64,000 nucleotides of DNA from CALAGB01 sp963713965 (lineage in GTDB: Bacteria; Chloroflexota; Chloroflexia; Thermomicrobiales; Thermomicrobiaceae), in NCBI GenBank assembly GCA_963713965.1, contig OY970217.1:3286001-3350000 (forward strand), in the 5' to 3' direction. The notes beneath the pieces were generated by a model, which was not told where the DNA came from, searched no databases, and worked only from the letters and a program-made list of their open reading frames with translations. The position numbers and the translations under genes were made by a program. This document shows positions 53,968 to 63,371 of the stretch, piece by piece. Each line of letters opens with the position of its first letter. Within the stretch, counting starts at the first letter, position 1.

Positions 53968-54249
53968 TTATGGCTTGCAGTAGCAGTTCGTCGAAAGTTC
54001 TGCCGTAGCGCCCAGTCTGTCCACGGCCCACCGTTTGAGCTCGACGACAGTGTCAGCACACACCTTGATGTACTGGTGGCATGTCCAGCACTGTTGGCCC
54101 GATCGCAAAGTCGTGATTGAGGGACAAGACGCTCGATGAAGCACCAAGTAATTCGCCGATGGGGCACGATCGCAATTCACTACGTAGCCGTGCTGGTGGG
54201 CGTCTAGCCACGCAACGTATCCCGCATCATTGTCTTCAAAGATCTGCAT
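53968..54249 (-). CDS. Small cysteine-rich hypothetical protein
   Basis: A 93-residue protein with five or six Cys, starting MQIFEDNDAGYVAWLDAHQH, then GYVVNCDRAPSANYLVLHRA and SCPSITT, CWTCHQYIKVC. This opening is a recurring small-protein pattern in bacteria, sometimes linked to restriction or other accessory genes, with unknown function. ATG 54249. Located between the proS terminator and small membrane-protein genes. Confidence 0.72.
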   Translation of the reverse strand: MQIFEDNDAGYVAWLDAHQHGYVVNCDRAPSANYLVLHRASCPSITTLRSGQQCWTCHQYIKVCADTVVELKRWAVDRLGATAELSTNCYCKP

Positions 54250-54551
54250 ACAGCCCCCGAATACTCATATGGCGCAACACAACCGGAACCGCTCCTTCTG
54301 AATGCAACCATTGATATCTGCTCGCAGTTTGCGCATGAGTAATTTGTCCTATGCAGGGCGCGACTAATAGATTGGACACGCCTGAACGCGGCGGCTGGGG
54401 GAGGCGACGGCGCCGTTCCATAGCTCATGTCATTTGACGCGACTCAAATTTGCGCAGGATAGATCACAGGAGACACGCATTATGCGTGTATTTGCAAACC
54501 ACGGAGTATGCTAGACTGAATAATGTGAGCGAACGATTTGGAGGTGGAACT
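54250..54551. other. Intergenic region, no gene seen
   Basis: About 300 bp with lower GC than its surroundings and no convincing gene; it must hold the promoter for the minus-strand gene ending at 53968 and probably that of the plus-strand small membrane protein. Confidence 0.45.
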
Positions 54552-54761
54552 TTGCGTGGACTGACTCGTAGCCTGACGACGTTCGCATCTTTGGCGCTGA
54601 TCTACCTCATGCCTCCCGCGGCAGTCACGCTTGGCCATTGGATCATCACTGGCAACGCGCGACCGTTCCCAAATCAGATTCTCTACGTCCTCTTCGGGGT
54701 CTTCTTCATGCACTCGCTTGTGAGACGTCGCCTTGACCGTCCTGAGGATTTTCCGCTGTAG
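54552..54761 (+). CDS. Small two-helix membrane protein
   Basis: TTG 54552 follows GGAGGTGG by seven bases and opens a 69-residue protein with two hydrophobic segments (SLTTFASLALIYLMPPAAVT and QILYVLFGVFFMHSLV), and a basic/acidic tail RRRLDRPEDFPL. A GTG at 54525 is a longer alternative in frame. Family not recognised. Confidence 0.5.
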   Translation: MRGLTRSLTTFASLALIYLMPPAAVTLGHWIITGNARPFPNQILYVLFGVFFMHSLVRRRLDRPEDFPL

Positions 54762-54779
54762 TTTCTTTCACATGTCGAC

Positions 54780-55331
54780 TCAGCTTGGACTCTGGTTGGG
54801 ATCGATGCGGTCCCTTCTCCTGTGGATCCAGTCCCAAACCTGCGCGAGCGCCGCACCTAGAGTGAGAAGCATGAAAAGCGCTAAGTAGACTGGAACGGAT
54901 ATAAAAGCCAACCCGACGGCGGCTCCGGTATCCGGATCCGGCTGGTCCGCTGGGGTGTGCGTGGCTGCCAGCGCTGATGCAAACATCAGCCCAAAAAGCA
55001 CAACGCATGCTCCGATTCCGGCCGAGATCAGTATCCCTTTCCAGCTCCAGTTGCGCCAGGATGTGCAGCCCCACCAAATGGTCCAGAGAAACATGAACAC
55101 GAGCGATGGTATGGAGGCGCAAATCAGCGTCGTTGTCTGGCTGTCGCTCAGTTGTTTGTTCGGTGTCGACTGCGAAATAAGGATCAAACCAGCTACGAGC
55201 GCGGCTGGGATGTTGAGCGCGAAAAACCAGATGAGCGCTGCGAAGTACACGTGTGGCTCTGACAGCGGTGACAGAACATGGCTCGCGTCCGACGAGGGAG
55301 CTGAGCCTGTTGAGTCGCCATCCATGTTCAT
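54780..55331 (-). CDS. Polytopic membrane protein of unknown function
   Basis: A 183-residue protein with four predicted helices: YFAALIWFFALNIPAALVAG, TTLICASIPSLVFMFLWTIW, WKGILISAGIGACVVLFGLM and LAFISVPVYLALFMLLTLGA. N- and C-termini are polar. No family recognised. ATG 55331 lies 6 bp after the stop of the next upstream gene, so the two form an operon. Confidence 0.6.
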   Translation of the reverse strand: MNMDGDSTGSAPSSDASHVLSPLSEPHVYFAALIWFFALNIPAALVAGLILISQSTPNKQLSDSQTTTLICASIPSLVFMFLWTIWWGCTSWRNWSWKGILISAGIGACVVLFGLMFASALAATHTPADQPDPDTGAAVGLAFISVPVYLALFMLLTLGAALAQVWDWIHRRRDRIDPNQSPS

Positions 55332-55336
55332 TTGCT

Positions 55337-55759
55337 TCAGCTGAAGTAAGCAGGAAGGACGAAAAGCACGAACGGGATGACAAACCCTCCAAGGAGTACT
55401 GTCATCCATGCGTTGAATTCAAGATCTGAGACGTTCTTGCGGGCCTCTTCGAGCACCGGATCGCGTTGTTCGTCGTATCTCAGCCGCATCAGATGAAAGC
55501 CGTCACCGAACGTCCAGTTTTTCAGGTACGTCTTTGGATGGCGAGGCATGTTTTCACGCCAGCCCGGCTCGATGGGCCAACCAGCAAGCGGCATGGACGG
55601 GTCTTTGTAGTCGGGATCCAGGCGTTGTCGGCAAAGACGAACGTAATCGATCCACGCCCGCTGAGCAGCCACGAGTTTCCACGACTCGAGTCCAATTCCT
55701 GTCAGAGCTGCCGAAACGGACAGGACGTGCAAGAGTTCCATATACCTACCACGACTCAT
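55337..55759 (-). CDS. Membrane protein of unknown function
   Basis: A 140-residue protein with an N-terminal helix (LLHVLSVSAALTGIGLESWK) and a C-terminal helix (WMTVLLGGFVIPFVLFVLPA); the middle is polar with Trp/Tyr-rich segments. Start ATG 55759 chosen; the frame is open to 55777. First gene of the pair with the four-helix protein at 54780. Confidence 0.6.
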   Translation of the reverse strand: MSRGRYMELLHVLSVSAALTGIGLESWKLVAAQRAWIDYVRLCRQRLDPDYKDPSMPLAGWPIEPGWRENMPRHPKTYLKNWTFGDGFHLMRLRYDEQRDPVLEEARKNVSDLEFNAWMTVLLGGFVIPFVLFVLPAYFS

Positions 55760-55881
55760 CGAGCCCAGACTGCCCAAACGACTACGACCGGAACGATAAA
55801 TCGTGCCTGCTGTAAATTACAGAACAAAAAGGGACTAGACTACAAGGGCCATTTGTATGCAACTGACGTTGAAATTGGGGG

Positions 55882-55971
55882 CGGAAGGGGAGGGATTCGA
55901 ACCCTCGAGGCGCTCATCACGCCTACGCGATTTCCAGTCGCGCGCACTCGGCCAAACTATGCGACCCTTCC
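55882..55971 (-). tRNA. tRNA-Ser (anticodon GGA)
   Basis: 90-nt class II tRNA: acceptor GGAAGGG/CCCTTCC, D-arm with GGCCGAGTG, anticodon stem CGCGA/TCGCG with loop CTGGAAA, a long variable arm, and T-arm GGTTCGAATCC. Anticodon GGA reads UCC/UCU. Confidence 0.96.
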
Positions 55972-55980
55972 ATGCGGAGG

Positions 55981-56066
55981 CGGAGAGGGTGGGATTCGAA
56001 CCCACGGAGGCTATTAACCTCACCGCTTTTCGAGAGCGGCACCTTCAACCACTCGGACACCTCTCC
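55981..56066 (-). tRNA. tRNA-Ser (anticodon CGA)
   Basis: 86-nt class II tRNA: acceptor GGAGAGG/CCTCTCC, D-arm TGTCCGAGTGGTTGAAGG, anticodon stem CCGCT/AGCGG with loop CTCGAAA, variable arm, T-arm GGTTCGAATCC. Anticodon CGA reads UCG. Ten bases downstream the tRNA-Ser(GGA) follows in the same orientation. Confidence 0.96.
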
Positions 56067-56214
56067 ACATATTCACTTGAATGGTCTCAATGTGACGGCT
56101 CGATCGCCGTGACTGCCGAGACCCGATGACGCGCTCACCATCTCGTCCGTCTGCATGAGGCGCCTGAAACGAAATAGTGCAGGGAGCTGTTTGCTAGCCC
56201 TGCACCCGGTCTGG

Positions 56215-56287
56215 TACGCCCGGAGGGACTTGAACCCCCGACCTTTTGGTCCGCAACCAAACGCTCTATCCGCTGAGCTACGGGCGC
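56215..56287 (-). tRNA. tRNA-Arg (anticodon GCG)
   Basis: 73-nt tRNA: acceptor GCGCCCG/CGGGCGT, D-arm TAGCTCAGCGGATAGAGCG, anticodon stem TTTGG/CCAAA with loop TTGCGGA, T-arm GGGGTTCAAGTCCC. The anticodon (56254-56252) is GCG, reading CGC/CGU. Most bacteria use A34 (inosine) in this tRNA, so the G34 form is unusual. Confidence 0.92.
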
Positions 56288-56495
56288 AAACTGTGGACGT
56301 GACCTATGCCACGTTCATCACCGTGTAGCATAGCATAGTCCCGAGGACTGCTTCAAGAATCGGCGACGCTTCCTCAACGTGGGGAGCGCCAATGATTTCC
56401 CCGCACGAACGCGGCCGATACCAAGTCAATAACGGTCGGTCGAAAAACAAACGGAGCGCTTGTGGAGAAGTCGAACCTCAACGAGCAGATGGGCT

Positions 56496-56517
56496 GTCTA
56501 CCTAAGATATGGTAGAC
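56496..56517 (+). promoter_or_regulatory. Palindromic operator upstream of the MFS transporter
   Basis: GTCTACC (56496-56502), eight bases TAAGATAT, GGTAGAC (56511-56517): perfect 7-bp arms. It covers a likely -10 region (TAAGAT or TATGGT) 40 bp before the start, consistent with repression by a TetR- or MarR-type regulator not present in the window. Confidence 0.65.
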
Positions 56518-56552
56518 TAACTTTCGACCTATGACGAAGAACGGAAGACGCA

Positions 56553-58274
56553 GTGACGGACAATAGCCGAGACGATGTTCGGATAACGCAACCCAACTCC
56601 ATCAGTCAGCCTTCGGGTAATGACGGTCCCGCCCCGGACCGGAGACGCTGGTTAGGGCTGGCACTTCTGAGCGTCGGCGTCGCCATGATCATCGTGGACT
56701 CCACCATCGTCAACGTAGCGATTCCCACCATCATCGACGACCTCCACATCAACCTGGCCAAAGCCGAGTGGGTGAACTCCATTTACTCATTGGTCTTCGC
56801 CGCATTCCTCATCACTGTTGGACGCCTGGGTGACCGCTATGGTCGTCGCCTCCTCTACCTTGTTGGGTTGTGCGTTTTTGTCGGCGGCAGCATCTTCGCC
56901 GGGGTCTCGTCGACCGGAAACATCCTGATCCTGGCCCGACTCGTCCAGGGCGTCGGCGCCGCGATGATCCTTCCGTCGACCCTCTCGAGCGTCAATGCTA
57001 CGTTCCATGGACGAGAGCGAGCCATTGCCTTCGGCATTTGGGGGTCGGTCATCGGGGGCATGGCCGCGTTCGGTCCGCTCCTTGGTGGCTGGCTGACGAC
57101 CGACTTCACGTGGCGCTGGGCCTTCTTCATCAACGTTCCCATCGGCATCGCGGCCTTCATCGGATCGGTCTTCTTCGTTCGCGAGACGCGAGACGAGAGT
57201 GTGCGCACCGGTTGGGATATCCCAGGTTTCTTCACCGTGACGATCGGATTGACGAGCCTTGTATTCGGGCTGATCGAAGGGCAGCGCTATGGGTGGTGGC
57301 GACCAGACCAGCCCTTCTCGATCTTCGGATGGGATTGGCCGTTCAGCACGATCTCGATCGTTCCTATAGTCTTCTGTGTTGGGATCGTCTCGTTGATTGC
57401 GTTCACACTCGTCGAGTGGCGGCGAGTGCGACGTGACGCCATCGTCCTCGCCGACTTGCGGCTCTTCAAACTGCGTAGCTTTGGTTTTGGCAACGTCACA
57501 GCGGTCGTGGTGAGCCTCGGCGAGTTCGGCATGGTCTTCATCCTGCCCCTCTTCGTTCAGTCCGTGCTCGGCTACTCCGCCCTGCAAACCGGCTACCTGC
57601 TCATGGCTCTCGCCGCAGGTGCCTTCTTGGGAGGTCCGACCGCGGCGGCGCTTGCGGGTAAGATCGGCGCGCGTCGCGTGGTGACGTCCGGTATGGCGTT
57701 GGAAGCGACCGGCATTCTCTCTCTCGGCTTGCTCCTTTCTCCTTCAGAACACGGTTACACGCTGGCCCCGTCGCTGTTCGTTTACGGCATCGGAGTGGGG
57801 CTTGCTACGGCGCAACTGACCAGCGTCATCTTGGCCGACGTTCCACGGGCGGAATCGGGACAGGCGAGCGGCATGCAGAGCACATTTCGACAGGTCGGAT
57901 CGGCCCTCGGAATCGCCTTGCTTGGATCGCTCTTGGCAACCGGGCTGGCCAACGGCACCAGCGATCGGCTTTCCAGCCTGAACCTCCCACCTCAGCAGGT
58001 ATCCGGAATCGCACAGGGCGTCAAAGCGTCGGCCGGTCAGAGTCTGGTGCAGATTCGCGAGCAATCGAACAGCGGCCCCGTCGTCACCGCGATTGAAGAC
58101 GCGTTCGCGCACTCGGCCAAGATGGTTTCGTTCGTGGCCGCAGGATTCGTCATTTTCGGCTTTGCTTTGAGCTGGTTTCTTCCCGCCGGAGCCGATGATT
58201 CGGAAGATGAGCGTCAGAAGACGGCTGCGCGACGGGCATCACGTGGGAGTCCACAGCGTCAGCCTGGCGAGTGA
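56553..58274 (+). CDS. MFS multidrug exporter, DHA2 (EmrB/QacA) family
   Basis: A 573-residue drug:H+ antiporter with 14 predicted helices. Residues 30-60 give WLGLALLSVGVAMIIVDSTI and VNVAIPTIIDDLHI, the family's first helix and loop; the cytoplasmic loop motif A is LITVGRLGDRYGRRLLYL; RLVQGVGAAMILPSTLSSV and WRWAFFINVPIGIAAFIG follow. The C-terminal tail is polar and basic. Likely exports toxic organic compounds. GTG 56553. A perfect palindrome lies in the promoter, suggesting drug-responsive repression. Confidence 0.9.
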   Translation: MTDNSRDDVRITQPNSISQPSGNDGPAPDRRRWLGLALLSVGVAMIIVDSTIVNVAIPTIIDDLHINLAKAEWVNSIYSLVFAAFLITVGRLGDRYGRRLLYLVGLCVFVGGSIFAGVSSTGNILILARLVQGVGAAMILPSTLSSVNATFHGRERAIAFGIWGSVIGGMAAFGPLLGGWLTTDFTWRWAFFINVPIGIAAFIGSVFFVRETRDESVRTGWDIPGFFTVTIGLTSLVFGLIEGQRYGWWRPDQPFSIFGWDWPFSTISIVPIVFCVGIVSLIAFTLVEWRRVRRDAIVLADLRLFKLRSFGFGNVTAVVVSLGEFGMVFILPLFVQSVLGYSALQTGYLLMALAAGAFLGGPTAAALAGKIGARRVVTSGMALEATGILSLGLLLSPSEHGYTLAPSLFVYGIGVGLATAQLTSVILADVPRAESGQASGMQSTFRQVGSALGIALLGSLLATGLANGTSDRLSSLNLPPQQVSGIAQGVKASAGQSLVQIREQSNSGPVVTAIEDAFAHSAKMVSFVAAGFVIFGFALSWFLPAGADDSEDERQKTAARRASRGSPQRQPGE

Positions 58275-58440
58275 CCGCGGAGCCATTCTCGTTTCAGCGT
58301 TGGTTCGTCGGCCTCGCTATGCGTGACCATTTTCTCCTCTCCATTGATGAACGATCGGCGCTCGTTCTGTGTTATCATGGGTCTGCAACGGAAAATCCAG
58401 AGTTGTCAGACCGTAGCGATGTAGCGACGGGAGGTCGGCG

Positions 58441-59034
58441 ATGTCAGGCCGGACTTTGGCGCAGCATGTTCCGAATCGTTCAGATGTGGACGATCGGATG
58501 GCTGGTGCTCGATTTCAGATCGAGACGTTGAAAGGGCTTCTAGGGGCAGGCAATGTCTCGTTGCCGCAGGCGGAATCCTGCGCAAACGCGGCGGTGGATC
58601 AGCTGCTGCAGGCGATCACGGCCGCTCTCAACGGACTCAATTCCATGCTGCCGGATCCATTGCCGGCACAGCGCGTGAGCCGCAGAAATCTGCGGGATCA
58701 GTTCTATTCAGTCGGGTCGGAGAGCGGCGTTCTTCAGGACCTCGATACGGCGGCGCATGCCGGTGATGGTTGGCTCTGGTTCCTGGAGCAGAAGCACGAT
58801 GCCGCTCCATTCGGACATCTGCTGGTAAAGGCGGATTCCTCGGGCGGGTCGCTGGCGATGGTCAAGGATCCCGTCAACCCGTCGGGTGGGAACGAATCCG
58901 GTTCACCGGTCGATTATCTCAATTCGGCACTCGATCAAGTTGTTGAAGTCTTGTCGCGGATCGCCGAAAAGGCGAATGATGATGTGATGCACTATCGAGA
59001 GGCACAGCGTCGTCAGGCTCGCCGGCTCATTTGA
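58441..59034 (+). CDS. Hypothetical protein
   Basis: A 197-residue protein, mostly helical: AESCANAAVDQLLQAITAAL and NGLNSMLPDPLPAQRVSRRN, a WLWFLEQKHDAAPFGHLLVK segment, and SALDQVVEVLSRIAEKANDD near the end. No domain recognised and no signal peptide. ATG 58441 follows GGGAGGTC. It ends 77 bp before the ilv promoter and is not obviously linked to it. Confidence 0.6.
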   Translation: MSGRTLAQHVPNRSDVDDRMAGARFQIETLKGLLGAGNVSLPQAESCANAAVDQLLQAITAALNGLNSMLPDPLPAQRVSRRNLRDQFYSVGSESGVLQDLDTAAHAGDGWLWFLEQKHDAAPFGHLLVKADSSGGSLAMVKDPVNPSGGNESGSPVDYLNSALDQVVEVLSRIAEKANDDVMHYREAQRRQARRLI

Positions 59035-59110
59035 GGCCGACCTGATGGGCACCATCGTCCTGATTCGGCGAGATTGCCGGATTTGGGCGAATCTGGATCT
59101 GCATCGCAGG

Positions 59111-59139
59111 TTGACAGGTAAAATGGCGCCAAGTATGAT
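59111..59139 (+). promoter_or_regulatory. Promoter of the ilvBNC operon
   Basis: TTGACA (59111-59116) and TATGAT (59134-59139), exactly 17 bp apart. Transcription would begin near 59146, followed by the leader peptide gene and attenuator. Confidence 0.88.
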
Positions 59140-59189
59140 CCGAAGCGTGCAGCAATGCGGAACTGTGGTATCGGAGACCGTGCAACGTG

Positions 59190-59345
59190 ATGACTGACGC
59201 AACGAATTCGTCACGATCTGAGTCTGGCGCGAGACTTTCGCTCTCGCTCTTGCCTCTCCGTGCGGCCTCGGACCTTCTTAGCCTCATTATTATTGTAGGC
59301 CTTATTGTAGGCCTGATTAGTATGAGGGGCGAAGCGAGGCGATAA
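59190..59345 (+). CDS. ilv leader peptide (51 residues, Leu/Ile/Val-rich) for attenuation
   Basis: From ATG 59190 to TAA 59345. The first half is Ser/Thr/Arg-rich; the second half has SDLLSLIIIVGLIVGLISM, then RGEARR and stop. Codons ATT ATT ATT GTA GGC CTT ATT GTA GGC CTG ATT are regulatory: if charged Ile-, Val- or Leu-tRNA is scarce, the ribosome stalls there. A 12-bp unit ATTGTAGGCCT(T/G) is tandemly repeated at 59293-59316. A GTG three bases before the ATG is also possible. No other function is expected for such peptides. Confidence 0.88.
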   Translation: MTDATNSSRSESGARLSLSLLPLRAASDLLSLIIIVGLIVGLISMRGEARR

Positions 59346-59404
59346 CACAGACCATTAGAACGAAATCGCTCGCGAGCCCCCGAAGAGGGGGCTCGTTTCA
59401 TTTT
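59326..59404 (+). promoter_or_regulatory. Transcription attenuator of ilvBNC (antiterminator and terminator)
   Basis: Antiterminator: GGGGC (59326-59330) with GCCCC (59376-59380), and GCGAG (59334-59338) with CTCGC (59369-59373). Terminator: CGAGCCCCC (59373-59381), loop GAAGA, GGGGGCTCG (59387-59395), then TTTCATTTT. The two share 59373-59380 and exclude each other. The 5' antiterminator strand lies right after the Ile/Val/Leu codons and at the leader stop, so stalling favours readthrough and completion favours termination. Confidence 0.9.
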
Positions 59405-59465
59405 CGGCGATTGGGTGATGTCGATCGTCCGGCGGCTACCGGGCGGAAGGTGAGAGGGAAACGCG

Positions 59466-61193
59466 ATGACCGTGGAAACCAAGCAGACGTCGAGAGCGGC
59501 GGAGCCTCAGAAGGCACCCCCTTCGACGGGAGCTCGAGTGCTGTGTCAAGCGCTGCAACGCGAAGGGGTCGAGGTCGTTTTCGGGTACCCCGGGGGTGCA
59601 GTGATCCCGCTCTATGACGTCCTGCCGGAGTTCGATCTGCACCACGTCCTGGTGCGACACGAGCAAGGCGCGGCGCACGCCGCCGATGGTTATGCCCGGG
59701 CCACCGGCAAAGTCGGCGTCTGCCTGGCAACTTCGGGTCCAGGGGCGACCAACCTTGTCACGGGGATCGCCACCGCCATGCTCGATTCGGTTCCCATGGT
59801 AGCGCTCACCGGGCAGGTGTCGCAGCCCGTCATCGGCACCGACGCGTTTCAAGAGATCGACATCACCGGTATTACGCTCCCGATCACCAAGCACAATTTC
59901 GTGGTCCGCTCAGTAGCCGAAATAGGCCCGACGATTCAGAAAGCCTTCCACCTGGCATCGACTGGCCGCCCAGGCCCAGTTCTGGTCGACATCCCTAAGG
60001 ACGTGCAGCTGGCACGCGGTGAGCTCTCGCCGGCCGAGCCGTTGAACTTGCCGGGCTACAAACCGACTTTCGTGCCGCATCGTCGCCAAGTGCGCCGCGC
60101 AGCCGAGCTGCTCCGGACGGCCGAGCGTCCGCTCATCCTGGCAGGTCACGGCATTCTCATCTCAGGAGCTACCGAGGAGCTCGTGCGCTTCTCCGAACGG
60201 GCTCAGGTTCCGGTCGGGCTCACGCTTCTGGGCATCGGCGGATTCCCTGCCTCTCATCCCCTGAATCTCGGCATGGTCGGCATGCATGGATTCACGCACG
60301 GCAACCACGCCATCAATGAGTGCGACGTGCTCATCGGCATCGGGATGCGTTTTGATGACCGCGTCACCGGCCGGCTAAGCGAATTCGCGCCGAACGCAAA
60401 GGTAATTCACATCGACGTCGATCCGGCCGAAATCGGCAAGAACGTGCCGACCGACGTGCCGGTGGTGGGCGATGCGTGTCAGACCCTGAAGGTGCTTAAC
60501 GAAGTACTCGAACCACAGAACCACGACGAGTGGATCGAACAGATCTCGGCTTGGCGCCGACAGCCGCCATCTCGTGAAGTGCACGTCAATGGAGCACTGT
60601 TGCCGCAGCATGTGATCGAACGCCTGCACGCGTGTACCGATGGCCGCGCAGTAGTCACGACCGACGTCGGCCAGCACCAGATGTGGGCCGCTCAGTACTT
60701 TCGTTGTGAAGTTCCCAATCAGTGGCTCACCTCAGGTGGGCTTGGCACGATGGGATACGGCGTTCCCGCGGCGCTTGGTGCGGCAATGGGTCGACCCGAT
60801 GCGACCGTCTGGGCGATCGTGGGCGACGGTGGAGTGCAGATGACACTCTTCGAGTTCGCCACGCTGGTGCAGGAGAACGCCAACGTCAAGATTGCCATCG
60901 TCAATAACGGTTACCTTGGCATGGTTCGACAGTGGCAGCAGTTGTTTCACAACCGCAACTACTCGGAGACGCCAATCAGTAGCCCGGACTTCATGTTGCT
61001 GGCGCAGGCGTATGGAATCGCCGCGCGGCGCGTGCTGCATCCGTGCGATGTGGACGACGCAATCGGCTGGGCACAGTCATTCCACGGCCCGGCGATTGTC
61101 GAGTTCGTCGTCAACCAGGAAGAGAATGTTTACCCGATGATCCCGTCTGGCGGTTCTGTCAGCGAGATGATCGAAGAAGATCTGGAGTGGTGA
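59466..61193 (+). CDS. ilvB: Acetolactate synthase large (catalytic) subunit
   Basis: TPP- and FAD-dependent enzyme making acetolactate and acetohydroxybutyrate, first step of Val/Leu/Ile synthesis. Visible: GVEVVFGYPGGAVIPLYDVL, the catalytic glutamate in VRHEQGAAHAADGYARATGK, FAD-domain GHGILISGATEELVRF, and the TPP motif GDGGVQMTLFEFATLVQENA to NN. Length of 575 is usual. ATG 59466 behind GGTGAGAGGGAA. Its expression is governed by the upstream attenuator. ilvN overlaps or abuts the stop. Confidence 0.97.
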   Translation: MTVETKQTSRAAEPQKAPPSTGARVLCQALQREGVEVVFGYPGGAVIPLYDVLPEFDLHHVLVRHEQGAAHAADGYARATGKVGVCLATSGPGATNLVTGIATAMLDSVPMVALTGQVSQPVIGTDAFQEIDITGITLPITKHNFVVRSVAEIGPTIQKAFHLASTGRPGPVLVDIPKDVQLARGELSPAEPLNLPGYKPTFVPHRRQVRRAAELLRTAERPLILAGHGILISGATEELVRFSERAQVPVGLTLLGIGGFPASHPLNLGMVGMHGFTHGNHAINECDVLIGIGMRFDDRVTGRLSEFAPNAKVIHIDVDPAEIGKNVPTDVPVVGDACQTLKVLNEVLEPQNHDEWIEQISAWRRQPPSREVHVNGALLPQHVIERLHACTDGRAVVTTDVGQHQMWAAQYFRCEVPNQWLTSGGLGTMGYGVPAALGAAMGRPDATVWAIVGDGGVQMTLFEFATLVQENANVKIAIVNNGYLGMVRQWQQLFHNRNYSETPISSPDFMLLAQAYGIAARRVLHPCDVDDAIGWAQSFHGPAIVEFVVNQEENVYPMIPSGGSVSEMIEEDLEW

Positions 61194-61195
61194 TT

Positions 61196-61714
61196 GTGGG
61201 AGCGCACACGTTAGTCGTCCTGGTTGAAGACCATCCCGGCGTCATGAACCGCATCATGAGCCTCTTCCGGCAGCGCGGGTTCAACGTCGACAGCATCGCT
61301 GTCGGACACAGCGAGGTGCCGGGACTGTCGCGCATCACGCTCGGTGTGATGGGAGACAATCGGGACATCGAACAAGTCACGAAACAGCTTTATAAGCTGC
61401 TGGAAGTGATCAAGGTCACGGATGTTTCTGGCGAGAACCTGATCCACCGAGAGTTGGCGCTGGTCAAGGTGACCGCGTCGGAGCGGACGCGCGGTGATAT
61501 CATGCGACTGGTTTCGGAGGTTTATCGAGCACGAATAGTCGATGCCGCAACTGATTCCCTCGTTATCGAGGTGACCGGCCCGAGTGAGAAGATCGAGAGC
61601 CTGATCTCTTTGGTTCGTCCATACGGTATTAAGGAGATCGCGCGCACTGGATCGGTCGCGATGGTACGAGGTAGCGGCACCGTCGCCGTCGTTCGTGAAG
61701 AAGCCATCGCCTGA
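61196..61714 (+). CDS. ilvN: Acetolactate synthase small (regulatory) subunit
   Basis: Regulatory subunit conferring feedback inhibition by valine. The N-terminal ACT domain starts AHTLVVLVEDHPGVMNRIMS, with RGFNVDSIAVGHSEVPGLSR; the C-terminal domain has ELALVKVTASERTRGDIMRL and IVDAATDSLVIEVTG. GTG 61196 is 8 bases after GGAG; GTG 61190 would overlap the ilvB stop as GTGA and is the alternative. About 172 residues, normal. Confidence 0.95.
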   Translation: MGAHTLVVLVEDHPGVMNRIMSLFRQRGFNVDSIAVGHSEVPGLSRITLGVMGDNRDIEQVTKQLYKLLEVIKVTDVSGENLIHRELALVKVTASERTRGDIMRLVSEVYRARIVDAATDSLVIEVTGPSEKIESLISLVRPYGIKEIARTGSVAMVRGSGTVAVVREEAIA

Positions 61715-61756
61715 CGGCGAAAAATGACGATCAGATGGGTGAGAGGAGAATAGCTC

Positions 61757-62773
<1,017 letters not shown>

Positions 62774-62791
62774 CCATAATTCAGAACGTTG

Positions 62792-62827
62792 CCGGGCTTG
62801 ATCACGCGGCAGCCTGACCAAGCCCGG
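62792..62827 (+). terminator. Terminator of the ilvBNC operon
   Basis: CCGGGCTTG (62792-62800) pairs with CAAGCCCGG (62819-62827) over an 18-base loop, followed by TATTGTTTTG. Confidence 0.82.
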
Positions 62828-62906
62828 TATTGTTTTGCCCAACGTCAAATGCGCGATAGATTGACCTGACCCAAGAGGGCCGATAGGTGACCCTCAAATT
62901 TAGCGA

Positions 62907-62935
62907 TTGATCCGCCAAAGTCACGCTGGTATAAT
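62907..62935 (+). promoter_or_regulatory. Promoter of rpsO
   Basis: TTGATC (62907-62912), 17 bp, TATAAT (62930-62935). Transcription would start near 62942, leaving a 49-nt leader before rpsO. Confidence 0.88.
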
Positions 62936-62990
62936 CATTTGGTGTTATCGTAGGGGATTAGGGCAAAACCGAGAGGGAGGCGCCACGCGT

Positions 62991-63260
62991 ATGGCGTTGT
63001 ACAAGGCGCAAAAGGAAGAGATTATCACCAGTTTCAGAACGCATGAGGAGGACACCGGTTCGCCGGAGGTCCAGATTGCGCTTCTGACTGAGCGGATCAA
63101 CGGTTTGGTCGAGCATTTGCGAGAGCACTCGCATGACAACCACTCGCGCCGTGGTCTGTTGAAGCTTGTCGGTCGACGGCGTCGACTCCTGGCTTATTTG
63201 AGCGAGAAGGATACTGCACGTTATCGCGCAACCATCGAGCGGCTCGGTCTTCGTCGGTAG
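62991..63260 (+). CDS. rpsO: 30S ribosomal protein S15
   Basis: Primary 16S rRNA-binding protein of the 30S platform. The 89-residue protein shows FRTHEEDTGSPEVQIALLTE, RINGLVEHLREHSHDNHSRR and GLLKLVGRRRRLLAYLSEKD, the S15 core. ATG 62991 behind GAGGGAGG. As in many bacteria, rpsO is followed by pnp. Confidence 0.97.
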   Translation: MALYKAQKEEIITSFRTHEEDTGSPEVQIALLTERINGLVEHLREHSHDNHSRRGLLKLVGRRRRLLAYLSEKDTARYRATIERLGLRR

Positions 63261-63349
63261 GATCAGGCAGATCGCTCATTCCTCGATCCTGATGTCTCTT
63301 CTCCGGATGTGGCTTGTCTCGTCCGAAGCCCAGACGTGACTCATTTGTC

Positions 63350-63371
63350 GGCCCAGGGATCTCCCTGGGCC
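63350..63371 (+). terminator. Terminator of rpsO
   Basis: GGCCCAGGG (63350-63358) with CCCTGGGCC (63363-63371), four-base loop, then TCTTGTTTA. pnp therefore needs partial readthrough or its own promoter in 63372-63588. Confidence 0.9.
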
